Assembly: GCF_003340565.1 (NCBI RefSeq)
Contig: NZ_QPLK01000005.1
Span: 186,001 to 250,000 of the forward strand
From: Rhodovulum sp. 12E13
GTDB lineage: Bacteria > Pseudomonadota > Alphaproteobacteria > Rhodobacterales > Rhodobacteraceae
Direction: 5' to 3'
DNA: 64,000 nucleotides
The position numbers and the translations under genes are program-made. Below are positions 10,345-19,322 of this stretch, one piece after another. The notes below the pieces were generated by a model. The model did no database searches, was not told where the DNA came from, and saw only the letters and a list, made by a program, of their open reading frames with translations. Numbering within the stretch: the first letter of the stretch is position 1; each line of letters starts with the position of its first letter.

Positions 10345-10541
10345 CGAGCGCTTTCTCTGGGCTGTGAAGCACGTCCGACCGGCCAGTCAGGGCCGAATGG
10401 GGCATTGCAGACGCGCAATCGGTGGACTTGATCGAACCCCCCGCTTACATAGGTGCGTCGACACGGGAGCGGAACCCGCGCCAGCGCCACGCCGCCGCCC
10501 CGCCCACATGGCCGCCCCGGCGCCCACAGAGAGAGGACGAC

Positions 10542-11210
10542 ATGAGCTCCGCCGTCATCCAGCTGCTGGTCCTCGCCGGCATCGCAATCTTCCTCATCCT
10601 TCGGCTGCGCTCTGTTCTCGGCACGCGGGAGGGGTTCGAGAAGCCCCCGGTCTCGACCACCGGCGGCAACGAGCGGGTGCGCGGCCCGCGTCGCGACTTC
10701 GAGGTGATCGAAGGGGGCATAGATCGCGACATCACGGACCACGTAGATGACGGCTCGGATGCCGCCAAGGCACTCGCCGCCATGAAGATCGCCGAGCCCG
10801 GGTTCAACGTGGGCGAGTTCCTGCAGGGCGCCCGCGCGGCCTACGAGATGATCCTCATGGCCTTCGAGCAGGGCGACATGGAGCAGGTGAAGGACTTCGT
10901 GGCCGATGATGTCTACGAGGCCTTCACCGACGTGATCCGGCAGCGCGAGGAACAGGGGCTGACGATCGACGCCAATTTCGTCGGTCTGCGTGACGTGCAG
11001 CTGGTCGATGCCAGCTTCGACCGTGATTCGCAGACTGGCGAGGTGACCGTGCGGTTCGTGGGCGAACTCACGTCGGTCGTGCGCAACGCCACGGGCGAAG
11101 TGGTGGAGGGCGATCCGCAGGAAATCAAGCGCCAGCGCGATGTCTGGAGCTTCGCCCGCCAGATGGGCACAGGCGACCCCAACTGGCAGCTGGTCGCCAC
11201 CGGGGAGTAG
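10542..11210 (+). CDS. Tim44-domain (TimA-like) membrane-associated protein
   Basis: The 222-aa protein has one N-terminal hydrophobic anchor (VIQLLVLAGIAIFLILRL), then a Tim44-like globular domain from about residue 80 to the end, containing EFLQGARAAYEMILMAFEQG and VKDFVADDVYEAF. Bacterial members such as Caulobacter TimA are inner-membrane proteins of unclear role. I start at 10542 (MSSAVIQ) after a GAGAGGA ribosome-binding site; the upstream extension in the same frame is not membrane-like. It is divergent from fxsA. A weak TTGATC element lies at 10428-10433 without a convincing -10. Confidence 0.9.
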   Translation: MSSAVIQLLVLAGIAIFLILRLRSVLGTREGFEKPPVSTTGGNERVRGPRRDFEVIEGGIDRDITDHVDDGSDAAKALAAMKIAEPGFNVGEFLQGARAAYEMILMAFEQGDMEQVKDFVADDVYEAFTDVIRQREEQGLTIDANFVGLRDVQLVDASFDRDSQTGEVTVRFVGELTSVVRNATGEVVEGDPQEIKRQRDVWSFARQMGTGDPNWQLVATGE

Positions 11211-11559
11211 GGTCTCGTGCGCCTGGCCGGTCCCATCCGCGCCACGGCGCCGTGGGCGCTTCCCGACTCCGCAAGCGGGCGAGGCCGATGCGGTGGCGGT
11301 GCGACCCTCGGCCGGGCTGACCGCGCGCCATTCATTGCGCGCGCGCCTGTCCGCGCCGACTGCGCCGGGTCGGATGGCGCGGTCAGGTGCGTGGCCCCGG
11401 GCGCCTTCGGGCGTGGCCCGGCGGCGGCAATGGCCCCAAGGCGTTCCCATTGCATTGCACTGCACATGCTTAGTGCGACAGGGTGCGCCCGCCGTGGCCG
11501 AGCGCGGTTCGTCACGCACATGCAGTACCACCGAGCCACGGCGCGGTGGGCATAAGCCG
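11211..11559. other. 349-bp stretch without a supported gene
   Basis: Between the Tim44-domain gene and the Smr gene. Frames are open because of high GC, but none gives a protein with a recognisable signal peptide, domain or normal composition. In related bacteria I recall a membrane-bound murein transglycosylase gene (mltA) between these neighbours, so this may be where it was lost. A short AT-richer part around 11448-11480 could hold the smr promoter, but no clear -35/-10 pair is seen. Confidence 0.4.
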
Positions 11560-12204
11560 ATGTCGCGTCGCCGCAAGGGCCATCTGAGCGACGACGATCT
11601 GGCGCTGTGGCGACAGGTTGCCCGCACCGCGACGCCGCTGCCCGGCGACCGCCCCCGCAAACCTCCCGGTCAGGATGCGCAGCCCCGCTCCGAGGTGCCC
11701 GACAAGGCGACGCGGGCCCGACCCCAACGGCAGACCGCGATCGAACCCTTCCGAATCGGGTCCGAGGCCCGAGCGACCGACCGCGGACATGATCTGACCC
11801 CGACGATCCGCGGCCAGCTCGAGCGTCAGCCCCTGCGGATGGATCACAAGGTCTTCACCCGCATGAAGCGCGGCAAGCTCCGGCCCGAGCGGCGGATCGA
11901 CCTCCACGGCATGACGCTGGCGCAGGCGCACCCCGCGTTGCGCGCCTTCGTCCGGCAGGCCCATGCCGACGGGCTACGCCTTGTTGTGGTCATCACTGGC
12001 AAGGGCAGCACGGGGCGCGACGAGGGTGGCCCCATTCCCCAGCCGCGCGGGGTACTCCGCCGTCAGGTGCCCGGCTGGCTGCACTCGCCCGACCTGCGCC
12101 CCTACGTGCTCCAGGTGAGCGACGCGCATCTCCGCCACGGCGGCGGCGGCGCGTATTATGTCTGTCTCACGCGCGGACCGGCAGCAGGGGGGCGGCGCGG
12201 CTGA
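11560..12204 (+). CDS. Smr-domain protein
   Basis: Small MutS-related (Smr) domain protein; such domains are nucleases or bind nucleic acid. The 214-aa product has a basic, disordered N-terminal half. A C-terminal Smr domain from about residue 105 has DLHGMTLAQAH and VVVITGKGS, the two hallmark motifs. Start at 11560 (MSRRRKGHLSDDD) fits the family opening. The 3' end overlaps the convergent MFS gene by 38 bp. Confidence 0.9.
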   Translation: MSRRRKGHLSDDDLALWRQVARTATPLPGDRPRKPPGQDAQPRSEVPDKATRARPQRQTAIEPFRIGSEARATDRGHDLTPTIRGQLERQPLRMDHKVFTRMKRGKLRPERRIDLHGMTLAQAHPALRAFVRQAHADGLRLVVVITGKGSTGRDEGGPIPQPRGVLRRQVPGWLHSPDLRPYVLQVSDAHLRHGGGGAYYVCLTRGPAAGGRRG

Positions 12205-13405
12205 TCGCGAGCCCGGTGCAGGCGCAGGCCAGCAGGAACCAGCCGGCGATCCCGATCATCTGCTCGTCGAAACTGAGTCCGGCGTCGATCAGCGTGCCGG
12301 TCAGGATCGGGCCCACCGCCGTGCCGAACACCATCACCGCCGCCGCCATCGCCTTGACCGCGCCGATATGGCGCGTGCCGTAGAACTCGGCCCAGAAGGC
12401 CGAGGGCAGGGTGTGATTGGCACCGACCGTCAGCGCCATCAGGATCATCCCCAGCGCCACGCCCCACGCCCCGGAAGAGAGCGACAACACCAGGAAGGCA
12501 GCCACCATCGGGGCCTGCGCCAAGGGCATCAGCCGCGCCGTTCCGAACCGGTCGATCAGGAAGCCAGACAGGAGCATCGAGGCGACGGCCGCCCCCGTGA
12601 AGACAGGGAACAGCGCCACGAGGCCTAGGTGGCTCAGCGCCTTGGTCTCGGCGAAATGCACCTGGTGAAAGAAGAAGGCCGTCGAAAAGGCCGCCGGACC
12701 CAGCAGGAAAGGGACCATCGCCCAGAACAGCCAGTGACGCAGCACCTCGGCCCGCCGCCAGTGCCGCCCGTCCATGCCGTGCGCCTGGTTTTCCTCGGCC
12801 TCTGCCTGCGGCGTCCGTTCGAGCGCCAGGAGCCGCCCCAGCACAGGCAGGGTTGCGAGAATCAGCAGCGCCACCAGCACCCACAGCCACCGCCAGTCGA
12901 CCACCGCCATCGCCGCAACGAAGGTGACCGGCAGGGTCGCCTCTCCCAGCGCAAACCCCACCGAGGCGACCGACAGCGCCCGCCCGCGGGTCGCGACGAA
13001 CCAGCGCGCCATGGCCACCGTGGCGATGTGGCTCGTCATGCCCTGACCGCAGAACCGCAGCAGGAACACCACCGGCACCAGCATCCACGCGGCGCTGGCA
13101 CCCGCCATGGCGAGGCAGGCCGCGGCGAAGAGAGGCAGCACGATCAGCGACAATGCCCGGACCCGAAGGATGTCGGTCGCCTGCCCGGCCCAGATCATGG
13201 CGACCGCGGAGGCGAAGGTGCCCGCGGCGTAGATCGTGCCCCAGGCGCCATGCGACAGGCCGAACTCGTCGCGGATCTCGCCGGCGAAAACCGAGATGAA
13301 GAAGGTCTGCCCCCAGGACGAGGTGAAGGTCAGCAGCGCCCCGGCAGCAAGGAACGCCGCGTTGGCGCGCAGGAAGGGCAGCATTGCGGGCAGGCGCTCG
13401 GGCAT
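12167..13405 (-). CDS. Major facilitator superfamily transporter
   Basis: The 412-aa protein has about twelve hydrophobic segments in two halves, with a central charged loop at about residues 205-228 (EEDNQ/H-rich, around EENQAHGMDGRHWRRAE). Loop motifs such as AGQATDILRVR and SGFLIDRFGTARLMP match the MFS cytoplasmic loop pattern G-x3-D-R-x-G. Substrate cannot be told from the sequence. Its 3' end overlaps the smr gene. Confidence 0.88.
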   Translation of the reverse strand: MPERLPAMLPFLRANAAFLAAGALLTFTSSWGQTFFISVFAGEIRDEFGLSHGAWGTIYAAGTFASAVAMIWAGQATDILRVRALSLIVLPLFAAACLAMAGASAAWMLVPVVFLLRFCGQGMTSHIATVAMARWFVATRGRALSVASVGFALGEATLPVTFVAAMAVVDWRWLWVLVALLILATLPVLGRLLALERTPQAEAEENQAHGMDGRHWRRAEVLRHWLFWAMVPFLLGPAAFSTAFFFHQVHFAETKALSHLGLVALFPVFTGAAVASMLLSGFLIDRFGTARLMPLAQAPMVAAFLVLSLSSGAWGVALGMILMALTVGANHTLPSAFWAEFYGTRHIGAVKAMAAAVMVFGTAVGPILTGTLIDAGLSFDEQMIGIAGWFLLACACTGLAISRAAPLLPVRA

Positions 13406-13439
13406 GCCGCTCCCCTACGCCCGTTCCGGGGCAGGGGAA

Positions 13440-13721
13440 ATGGGCGCCGCCACGTTCGCGTCGCCGACGCACCCGGCGATGCGCGCGCGCCCGAGGCTGC
13501 AAATGTGTGCTGCGCCCGTCGCCTCCCCCGCCTCCAGGTACACATCGTCCTCGTTCACCGAGCCGAACATGGACGATAAGGATAGCTCCGACTTCGTGTT
13601 CCGGACCTACATGCAGCCCGCGGTCATTCCCCTCCCGCCCGCCTTGGCGCTCCTGCCTCTGGCGCTGGGCGGCCTCTTCTGCTTGCGCAGACGGGGCGAG
13701 GGGCGCGGCAGGGACGCCTGA
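13440..13721 (+). CDS. Small ORF ending in a VPLPA/PEP-CTERM-like sorting tail
   Basis: In the 377-bp gap between the MFS and NYN genes an open frame of up to 93 codons (ATG at 13440; an internal ATG at 13569 would give 50 aa) ends with IPLPPALALLPLALGGLF followed by CLRRRGEGR. That is a Pro-Leu-Pro motif, one hydrophobic helix and an arginine cluster, the layout of VPLPA-CTERM sorting signals found in Rhodobacteraceae. No signal peptide is visible upstream, so this may be the 3' remnant of a secreted protein gene rather than an intact gene. Confidence 0.42.
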   Translation: MGAATFASPTHPAMRARPRLQMCAAPVASPASRYTSSSFTEPNMDDKDSSDFVFRTYMQPAVIPLPPALALLPLALGGLFCLRRRGEGRGRDA

Positions 13722-13782
13722 CCGCTGACATGGCCGAACTTGCCACGTCGGGCCGGGCCGGTCACGGCGCGTCGGCGGCGCG

Positions 13783-14538
13783 TTAGTCAAGCCGGCGAAC
13801 GAGGAGCTGGTTGGTCGGGCCGCGCTTCGTCTCGAAGATACGGATCGACTGCACCAGGTCGGAAAACTTCTTCTTGCCGTAGCTGCGCGTGTCGAAATCG
13901 GGGTTCGCCGCGACCACGAACTGCCCCAACGGCCCCAGCGCATACCACTCGTCGTCCTGGTCGATCGAGTCCATCGCCTTGAGGATCAGGTCGCGCGCCT
14001 CGTTGAGCGAGCGCGGGGCGCTCTCGGGCGCAACTTCGGGCGTGGCAACGTCGGGTGCGGCCCCCTTCGCCTGCTGCTTCTTGGCTTCGCGGGCCGGGCC
14101 GGCGTCGATATTCTCGAGGTAGATGAACCGCTTGCAGGCGCGCACGAAGGCCTCGGGCGTCTTGCGCTGGCCGATCCCGTAGACGTCGAGCCCCTGCTCG
14201 CGGATGCGGCTGGCCAACCGGGTGAAATCGCTGTCGGACGACACCAGCACGAAGCCGTCGAAGCGGTTCGAGTGCAAAAGGTCCATCGCGTCGATCACCA
14301 GCGCGATGTCCGAGGCGTTCTTGCCGATCGTGTTGGCCGGCTGGTGGTGCGGCACCAGTCCGAACTCGGCCGTCACCTTGGACCAGCCGCGCATCTGCTG
14401 GCTCGAGAAGTCGCCGTAGCAGCGTCGCACGCTCGCTTCGCCCAAGCTCGCGATCTCGTCGAAGATGGCCTTGGTGTATTGCGGCGAGGTGTTGTCGGCG
14501 TCGATCAGGATGGCGAGAAGCGGGCGGTCGTCTGGCAT
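13783..14538 (-). CDS. NYN-domain putative ribonuclease with C-terminal LOTUS/OST-HTH-like domain
   Basis: The 251-aa protein has an N-terminal NYN (PIN-like) domain, with acidic residues in LLAILIDADN at 6-15, DIALVIDAMDLL, and VLVSSDSDF, consistent with a metal-dependent RNase site. After an Ala/Pro linker (residues 150-175), a helical C-terminal part (LNEARDLILKAMDSI to the end) resembles the OST-HTH/LOTUS domain that binds RNA in related proteins. The start codon overlaps the GNAT stop by one base, so the two are probably one transcript. Confidence 0.88.
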   Translation of the reverse strand: MPDDRPLLAILIDADNTSPQYTKAIFDEIASLGEASVRRCYGDFSSQQMRGWSKVTAEFGLVPHHQPANTIGKNASDIALVIDAMDLLHSNRFDGFVLVSSDSDFTRLASRIREQGLDVYGIGQRKTPEAFVRACKRFIYLENIDAGPAREAKKQQAKGAAPDVATPEVAPESAPRSLNEARDLILKAMDSIDQDDEWYALGPLGQFVVAANPDFDTRSYGKKKFSDLVQSIRIFETKRGPTNQLLVRRLD

Positions 14539-15044
14539 CAGGCGCGGCCTTCCAGCGGCTTGAACATCACCAGGGCGTCGACATGGCCCTGTCGCGGGTG
14601 GCGGAAGGCGCCGGGCAACCTTCCGACTTCAGCGTAGCCCTCCGACCGCCAGATGTGGAGGGCGGCGGCGTTGGTCTCGACCACGAAATTGAACTGCATG
14701 GCGAGAAAGCCCCGCGCCCGCGCCTCGCCCTCGACCCGGCGGAGCATCGCCCGGGCCAGGCCCCGCCCGCGTGCCGCCTCGGCGGTGACGAAGCCGGCAT
14801 TGGCGACATGCGCCCCGCCGCCCCGCGCGTTGGGGCGCAGATAGCAGGTGCCGAGCGGTGCGCCGGCCGCGTGGGCGAGGAACGCGGCGTTGGGCGGTGC
14901 CGTCCAGTAGTTCAGCGCCTCGTCGCGGCCGATATCGGGCTCGATGGCATAGGTGTCGGCCGCGCGAAAGGCGGGCTCGAGCAGCGCCCAGAGCGCCTCG
15001 TCGTCGCCCCGGGTGACGGGCCGGATCGTCAGGTCGTGCGGCAT
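14538..15044 (-). CDS. GNAT-family N-acetyltransferase
   Basis: The 168-aa protein has the acetyl-CoA-binding pattern VTAEAARGRGLARAMLRR (the R/Q-x2-G-x-G/A loop) at about residues 87-104 and the later LHIWRSEGYAEVG block typical of GNATs. The acceptor is unknown. It lies upstream of the NYN gene in the same direction. Confidence 0.88.
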   Translation of the reverse strand: MPHDLTIRPVTRGDDEALWALLEPAFRAADTYAIEPDIGRDEALNYWTAPPNAAFLAHAAGAPLGTCYLRPNARGGGAHVANAGFVTAEAARGRGLARAMLRRVEGEARARGFLAMQFNFVVETNAAALHIWRSEGYAEVGRLPGAFRHPRQGHVDALVMFKPLEGRA

Positions 15045-15053
15045 GGCGCCTCT

Positions 15054-15080
15054 CTGGCACGGACGGGCCGCCCGTGCCAG
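15054..15080 (-). terminator. Hairpin between ggt and the GNAT gene
   Basis: Perfect 9-bp arms CTGGCACGG (15054-15062) and CCGTGCCAG (15072-15080) with a 9-base loop. It lies after the ggt stop and just upstream of the GNAT start. No T-tract follows, so it could be a weak terminator, a processing site or a 5'-leader structure. Confidence 0.4.
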
Positions 15081-15187
15081 CGCGCTTCGGGGTCGAGGGG
15101 CGACACGATCGCTGACCGACCGGGAGTGGCGCGCGGATCGGGCCGCGGCGACCTGCGAAAGCCGCCGCCGCCGTCACACGGCCTGGC

Positions 15188-16981
15188 TCACTCGCCCAGC
15201 GCGATGCCCTCGCGGCGGGGGTCGGCGCCGCCCCGCAGCGTCTCACCCACCTCGATGGCGTGCAGGCCCGAGGTGAGGTCGCGCAGGTTCACCTCGTAGC
15301 CCATGGCCGTCAGCGGCTCTGCCAGCGCTTCGGCGTCGGTCCCCGCTTCCAGATCGTAGGTACCGAAGCGGTTGACCGCATGGGGCATGGCGAGGGCCTG
15401 CTGCACATCCATCCCCCAGTCGGTATGGGCGATGACGGCCTGCGCGACGTAGCCGATGATGCGGCTGCCGCCGGGCGAGCCGATCACCAGCGTCGGCTTC
15501 CCTTCATGCAGGACGATGGTGGGCGACATCGACGAGCGCGGCCGCTTGCCCGGCTCGACACGGTTGGCGATGGGCCGGCCGTCGGCATGGCTGCGGAAGC
15601 TGAAGTCGGTCAGCTCGTTGTTGAGCAGGAAGCCCCGCACGAACAGCCGCGAGCCGAAGCCGTTCTCGATGGTCGTGGTCATCGACAGGGCGTTGCCGTC
15701 TGCATCGACGATCGAGATGTGCGAGGTCGAGGGAAACTCGATGCTCTCGTCTGGCGCCCAGAGCTGCGCGTGATCCCATTCGGGGGATCCGGGCGCCACC
15801 TCGGGCAGGGCGTCGTCGCCCTGCAGAAGCCGGGCGCGCTCGGCAAGATAGTCGGGCGCGACCAGCCCCTGCGTGGGCATCGGCACGAAGTCGGAATCGG
15901 CCATGTAGAGGCCGCGGTCGGCGAAGGCGAGGCGCGAGGCGTCGCCGATCAGCCGCCACGCCTCTGGGCTGTCGGGGCCGAGCGCGGCGAGGTCGTAGCT
16001 GTCGAGCATGCCGAGGATCTGACCCATCGTCAGCGCGCCGGAGGAGGGCGGACCCATGCCGCAGACGTCGCGCTCGCGGTATTCGGCGCAGACGGCCGGA
16101 CGCTCCACCGCCTCGTAGAGCGCAAGATCGGTGCGCGACAGCACGCCGGGATTGCCCGCGGCGGTGCGGACGGTCGCCACGATGTCGGACGCGATGTCGC
16201 CGGTGTAGAACGCCTCGGCCCCCTCGGCGGCGATGCGGCGGACCGTGTCGGCATAGGCGGGGTTGGTCAGCGTGTCGCCCGCCGCGATGGGCTGGCCCCC
16301 GGGGAAGAAGTAGCGGGCCGTGGCGGGGAAGCGTTGCAGGCGGTCGGCGTCGCCGGCGACCAGGTCGGCGAGGCGGGGCGAGACGGTGAAGCCGCCCTCG
16401 GCCAGCGCGATCGCCTCGGAGAACAGCGAGGCCCAGTCGGCGCGGCCCCACTTCTCGTGCGCCGCCTGCATCAGCGCGGGCGTGCCCGGCGTGCCGACCG
16501 AGCGGCCGCCGACCACCGCATCGAAGAAGCCGAGTGGCTCGCCGTTCTCGTTCTGGAACAGCGTCGGCGTCGCCTCGAGCGGGGCGGTCTCGCGCCCGTC
16601 GAGCGTGGTCACTTCGCCGCTGCCTGCGTCGTACCAGACGAGGAAGGCGCCGCCACCGAGGCCCGAGCTCTGCGGCTCGACCAGCCCCAGCACCGCCTGC
16701 ACCGCCACCATCGCGTCGGCCGCCGTGCCGCCCTCGCGCAGCACCCGTGCGCCGGCCTCGACCGCCAGCGGGTTGGCGGCGGCCACCATCCAGCCCTGCG
16801 CCTCTGTCGGCTCTCCGGCCTGCTTGGCCGCCAGCGCGGTGCGGGCCGCCTCGGAGAGCGGGCCGAACTCGGCGCCGACATCGGCGGCCCCTTCGGGCGT
16901 GACGGCGTCGGCGGCCTCCTGCGCGACAGCCGGCCAGGCGAGGGCCAGCGCGAGAAGGGCTGTGGCGGTGCGTCTGAGCAT
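15188..16981 (-). CDS. ggt: Gamma-glutamyltransferase (glutathione hydrolase)
   Basis: Periplasmic enzyme that cleaves or transfers the gamma-glutamyl group of glutathione; an autoprocessing Ntn hydrolase. The 597-aa precursor has a signal peptide (residues 1-20, ending PAVAQ). The nucleophile is the threonine of STSHISIVD, which becomes the N-terminus of the small subunit. GGTAADAMVA and the C-terminal GSPGGSRII block are also family features. Lies 123 bp from the formaldehyde dehydrogenase gene in the same direction; both act on glutathione or its adducts. Confidence 0.95.
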   Translation of the reverse strand: MLRRTATALLALALAWPAVAQEAADAVTPEGAADVGAEFGPLSEAARTALAAKQAGEPTEAQGWMVAAANPLAVEAGARVLREGGTAADAMVAVQAVLGLVEPQSSGLGGGAFLVWYDAGSGEVTTLDGRETAPLEATPTLFQNENGEPLGFFDAVVGGRSVGTPGTPALMQAAHEKWGRADWASLFSEAIALAEGGFTVSPRLADLVAGDADRLQRFPATARYFFPGGQPIAAGDTLTNPAYADTVRRIAAEGAEAFYTGDIASDIVATVRTAAGNPGVLSRTDLALYEAVERPAVCAEYRERDVCGMGPPSSGALTMGQILGMLDSYDLAALGPDSPEAWRLIGDASRLAFADRGLYMADSDFVPMPTQGLVAPDYLAERARLLQGDDALPEVAPGSPEWDHAQLWAPDESIEFPSTSHISIVDADGNALSMTTTIENGFGSRLFVRGFLLNNELTDFSFRSHADGRPIANRVEPGKRPRSSMSPTIVLHEGKPTLVIGSPGGSRIIGYVAQAVIAHTDWGMDVQQALAMPHAVNRFGTYDLEAGTDAEALAEPLTAMGYEVNLRDLTSGLHAIEVGETLRGGADPRREGIALGE

Positions 16982-17104
16982 GGTCTTCTCCCTGCGGTTT
17001 TGCCCTCGGGGGGGCGCTTCAACCGCAGGGTGGCACGGGTGGACCCGACCGGGCGAGGGATGACGTGGCGGCCGGCCCGCTTGCGCAGAGACCGGCCGAC
17101 GCCC

Positions 17105-18217
17105 TCAGTATTCCACGACCGAGCGGATCGACTGGCCCGAGTGCATCAGGTCGAAGCCCTCGTTGATCTTGTCCAGCGGCATGGTGTGGGTGATCATCGG
17201 GTCGATCTCGATCTTCCCCTCCATGTACCACTCGACGATCTTCGGCACGTCGGTGCGGCCCCGCGCGCCGCCGAAGGCCGTGCCCTTCCAGACCCGCCCC
17301 GTCACCAGCTGGAAGGGCCGGGTGGAGATTTCGGCGCCGGCGGGCGCCACGCCGATGATGATCGACTCGCCCCAGCCCTTGTGCGCGCATTCCAGCGCCG
17401 CCCGCATCACCGAGACGTTGCCGGTGGCGTCGAAGGAGTAGTCCGCGCCGCCCTTCGTCAGGTTGACGAGGTAGGGCACCAGATCGCCCTCGACCTCGCT
17501 GGGGTTGACGAAATCGGTCATGCCGAAGCGCTCGGCCATCTCCTTTTTCGCCGGGTTCAGGTCGACACCCACGATCTGGTCGGCGCCGGCCAGACGCAGC
17601 CCCTGGATCACGTTCAGCCCGATGCCGCCGAGGCCGAACACCACGCAGCGCGACCCGATCTCGACCTTGGCGGTGTTGATGACCGCCCCGATGCCCGTCG
17701 TCACCCCGCAGCCGATGTAGCACACCTTGTCGAACGGCGCGTCGGGCCGGATCTTGGCCACCGCGATCTCGGGCAGGACCGTGTAGTTCGAGAAGGTCGA
17801 GGTGCCCATGTAGTGCAGGATCGGCTCGCCATCCTCGGTCGAGAAGCGTGACGTTCCGTCGGGCATCAGGCCCTGCCCCTGGGTGGTGCGGATCGCCTGG
17901 CAGAGATTGGTCTTGGGGTTCAGGCAGTATTCGCATTCGCGGCATTCGGGCGTGTAGAGCGGGATCACGTGGTCGCCCTTCTTCACCGAAGTCACGCCGG
18001 GGCCGACATCGACCACCACGCCCGCGCCCTCGTGGCCGAGAATGGCGGGAAACAGCCCCTCCGGATCGGCCCCCGACAGGGTGAAGTCGTCGGTGTGGCA
18101 CAGGCCCGTGGCCCTGATCTCCACCAGCACCTCGCCGGCGCGCGGGCCTTCGAGGTTGACGTCCATGATCTCCAGCGGCTTGCCCGCCCCGACAGCCACC
18201 GCCGCGCGCGTTTTCAT
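17105..18217 (-). CDS. S-(hydroxymethyl)glutathione dehydrogenase / class III alcohol dehydrogenase
   Basis: NAD-dependent oxidation of the glutathione-formaldehyde adduct in formaldehyde detoxification and C1 metabolism; it may also act on S-nitrosoglutathione. The 370-aa protein has the catalytic zinc ligands in [12 protein letters not shown] and GHEGAG. The structural zinc is held by four cysteines in [15 protein letters not shown], and NAD is bound by [10 protein letters not shown]. Often named adhI, flhA or frmA; I leave the symbol open. Confidence 0.94.
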   Translation of the reverse strand: MKTRAAVAVGAGKPLEIMDVNLEGPRAGEVLVEIRATGLCHTDDFTLSGADPEGLFPAILGHEGAGVVVDVGPGVTSVKKGDHVIPLYTPECRECEYCLNPKTNLCQAIRTTQGQGLMPDGTSRFSTEDGEPILHYMGTSTFSNYTVLPEIAVAKIRPDAPFDKVCYIGCGVTTGIGAVINTAKVEIGSRCVVFGLGGIGLNVIQGLRLAGADQIVGVDLNPAKKEMAERFGMTDFVNPSEVEGDLVPYLVNLTKGGADYSFDATGNVSVMRAALECAHKGWGESIIIGVAPAGAEISTRPFQLVTGRVWKGTAFGGARGRTDVPKIVEWYMEGKIEIDPMITHTMPLDKINEGFDLMHSGQSIRSVVEY

Positions 18218-18295
18218 TGCCCGAACCTCCCGTTAAGGTGCCGCATGACCGTGGCCGAGGCAGGCCGAAGATTCAATGGGCGAAGGCGGAGCAGC

Positions 18296-18715
18296 ATGCG
18301 GCGAGCGATGGCGGTGCGAGGAAGCGTGGTGGCGGGGTGCCTGTGGCTTGCGGCGTGCGGGCCGCAGCAGCCGCCCTTCGAGGAGGTGATGACGCCCGAC
18401 GCCTCGGCCAGCCTGCCCGCGGCCGAGCCCGTGACGGCCGCGCCGCTGGAGGGCGATGGCGACACCGAGGGCGGCTCGGGGGTCGTGACCGCGCAGGGGC
18501 CGGGCGGGCTGGTCGAGCGCCTGCCCGATACGTGCCAGCTCGACAACTACCGGCAATACGCCGGTCAGGATGCAGTGACCGCGTCGTTCGCCGTCACCGA
18601 CCGCCCGGTGCGGATCATCGCGCCAGACTCGATCGTGAGCCAAGTCTACGACCCGCAGCGGGTGAACTTCTACACCGACAGCGCCGGGCGCGTCGCCCGT
18701 ATCTCGTGCGGGTAA
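18296..18715 (+). CDS. Lipoprotein with peptidase inhibitor I78-like domain
   Basis: The 139-aa product has a lipobox-like signal (CLWLAACG, cysteine near residue 20). A low-complexity Ala/Glu/Pro segment precedes a C-terminal domain of about 60 residues. That domain reads DTCQLDNYRQYAGQ, RPVRIIAPDS, and RVNFYTDSAGRVARISCG, matching the I78 inhibitor pattern, with two cysteines likely bridged. Predicted to sit on the periplasmic face of a membrane. The start at 18296 follows GGCGGAG; an in-frame ATG at 18245 is the alternative. Confidence 0.78.
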   Translation: MRRAMAVRGSVVAGCLWLAACGPQQPPFEEVMTPDASASLPAAEPVTAAPLEGDGDTEGGSGVVTAQGPGGLVERLPDTCQLDNYRQYAGQDAVTASFAVTDRPVRIIAPDSIVSQVYDPQRVNFYTDSAGRVARISCG

Positions 18716-18773
18716 GGGTGGCCATGCGCACCCTGCGGCCCTACCTGCCCACCGATGACAAAGGGGGCGCGGA

Positions 18774-19322
18774 ATGACGCTGAAGCTGCTGGGGATGTGC
18801 GGATCGCTCCGCGCCGGCTCGTGGAACCGCAAGCTGATGCACGACGCCGCGCGGCGGTTCGGGGCGGCCGAATTCGTCGCGGGCGACCTGCGGTTGCCGC
18901 TCTACGATGGCGATTCGGAGGATGCCGAGGGCATTCCTCCGCAGGTGCGCCGGCTGGCCGACCAGCTGGAGGTGGCCGACGCGGTGCTGCTGGTGACGCC
19001 GGAATACAACCAGTCGCCGGCCGGCGTCATGAAGAACGCGCTCGACTGGATCAGCCGGGTCGAGGGCAGCCCCTGGCGCGACAAGCCGGTGGCGATGATG
19101 TCGGCCGCGGCCGGCCGCGCGGGCGGGGCGCGGGCGCAATACATGCTGCGGCTCTGGATGATCCCGTTCCGCCCCTGGGTGATCCCGGGGCCCGAGGTGA
19201 TGGTGGCCGGCGCCGCGAAGGAATTCGACGGCGCCGGGCGGCTCACGTCGGATCGTTACGCCACCGCGCTGGACGAGCTGATGGCGCAGCTTCGCCACGC
19301 CGCCGAGGCACGCCGCACATGA
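18774..19322 (+). CDS. NAD(P)H-dependent FMN reductase
   Basis: Flavodoxin-like flavoprotein of the NADPH-dependent FMN reductase/chromate reductase family. The 182-aa protein has the FMN phosphate loop GSLRAGSWNRKL at residues 10-21 and the conserved VTPEYNQSPAGVMKNALDW block at about 78-96. The physiological acceptor is unknown. It overlaps the next gene by 4 bp (ATGA). Confidence 0.9.
   Translation: MTLKLLGMCGSLRAGSWNRKLMHDAARRFGAAEFVAGDLRLPLYDGDSEDAEGIPPQVRRLADQLEVADAVLLVTPEYNQSPAGVMKNALDWISRVEGSPWRDKPVAMMSAAAGRAGGARAQYMLRLWMIPFRPWVIPGPEVMVAGAAKEFDGAGRLTSDRYATALDELMAQLRHAAEARRT

Noticed and set aside
10428-10455. TTGATC followed by TTACATAGG as a promoter for the Tim44-domain gene
   Set aside because: Spacing to any -10-like hexamer is wrong (11-12 or 16 bases with weak match); left as unproven.
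11217-11555. 112-codon open frame filling the gap between the Tim44-domain and Smr genes
   Set aside because: Well-spaced with its neighbours, but composition is Arg/Ala/Gly-rich as in GC-driven spurious frames, with no signal peptide or domain.
12156-13943. 595-codon reverse frame across the MFS gene
   Set aside because: Arg/Gly/Pro-rich shadow of the MFS transporter in another register; the MFS frame has proper membrane segments.
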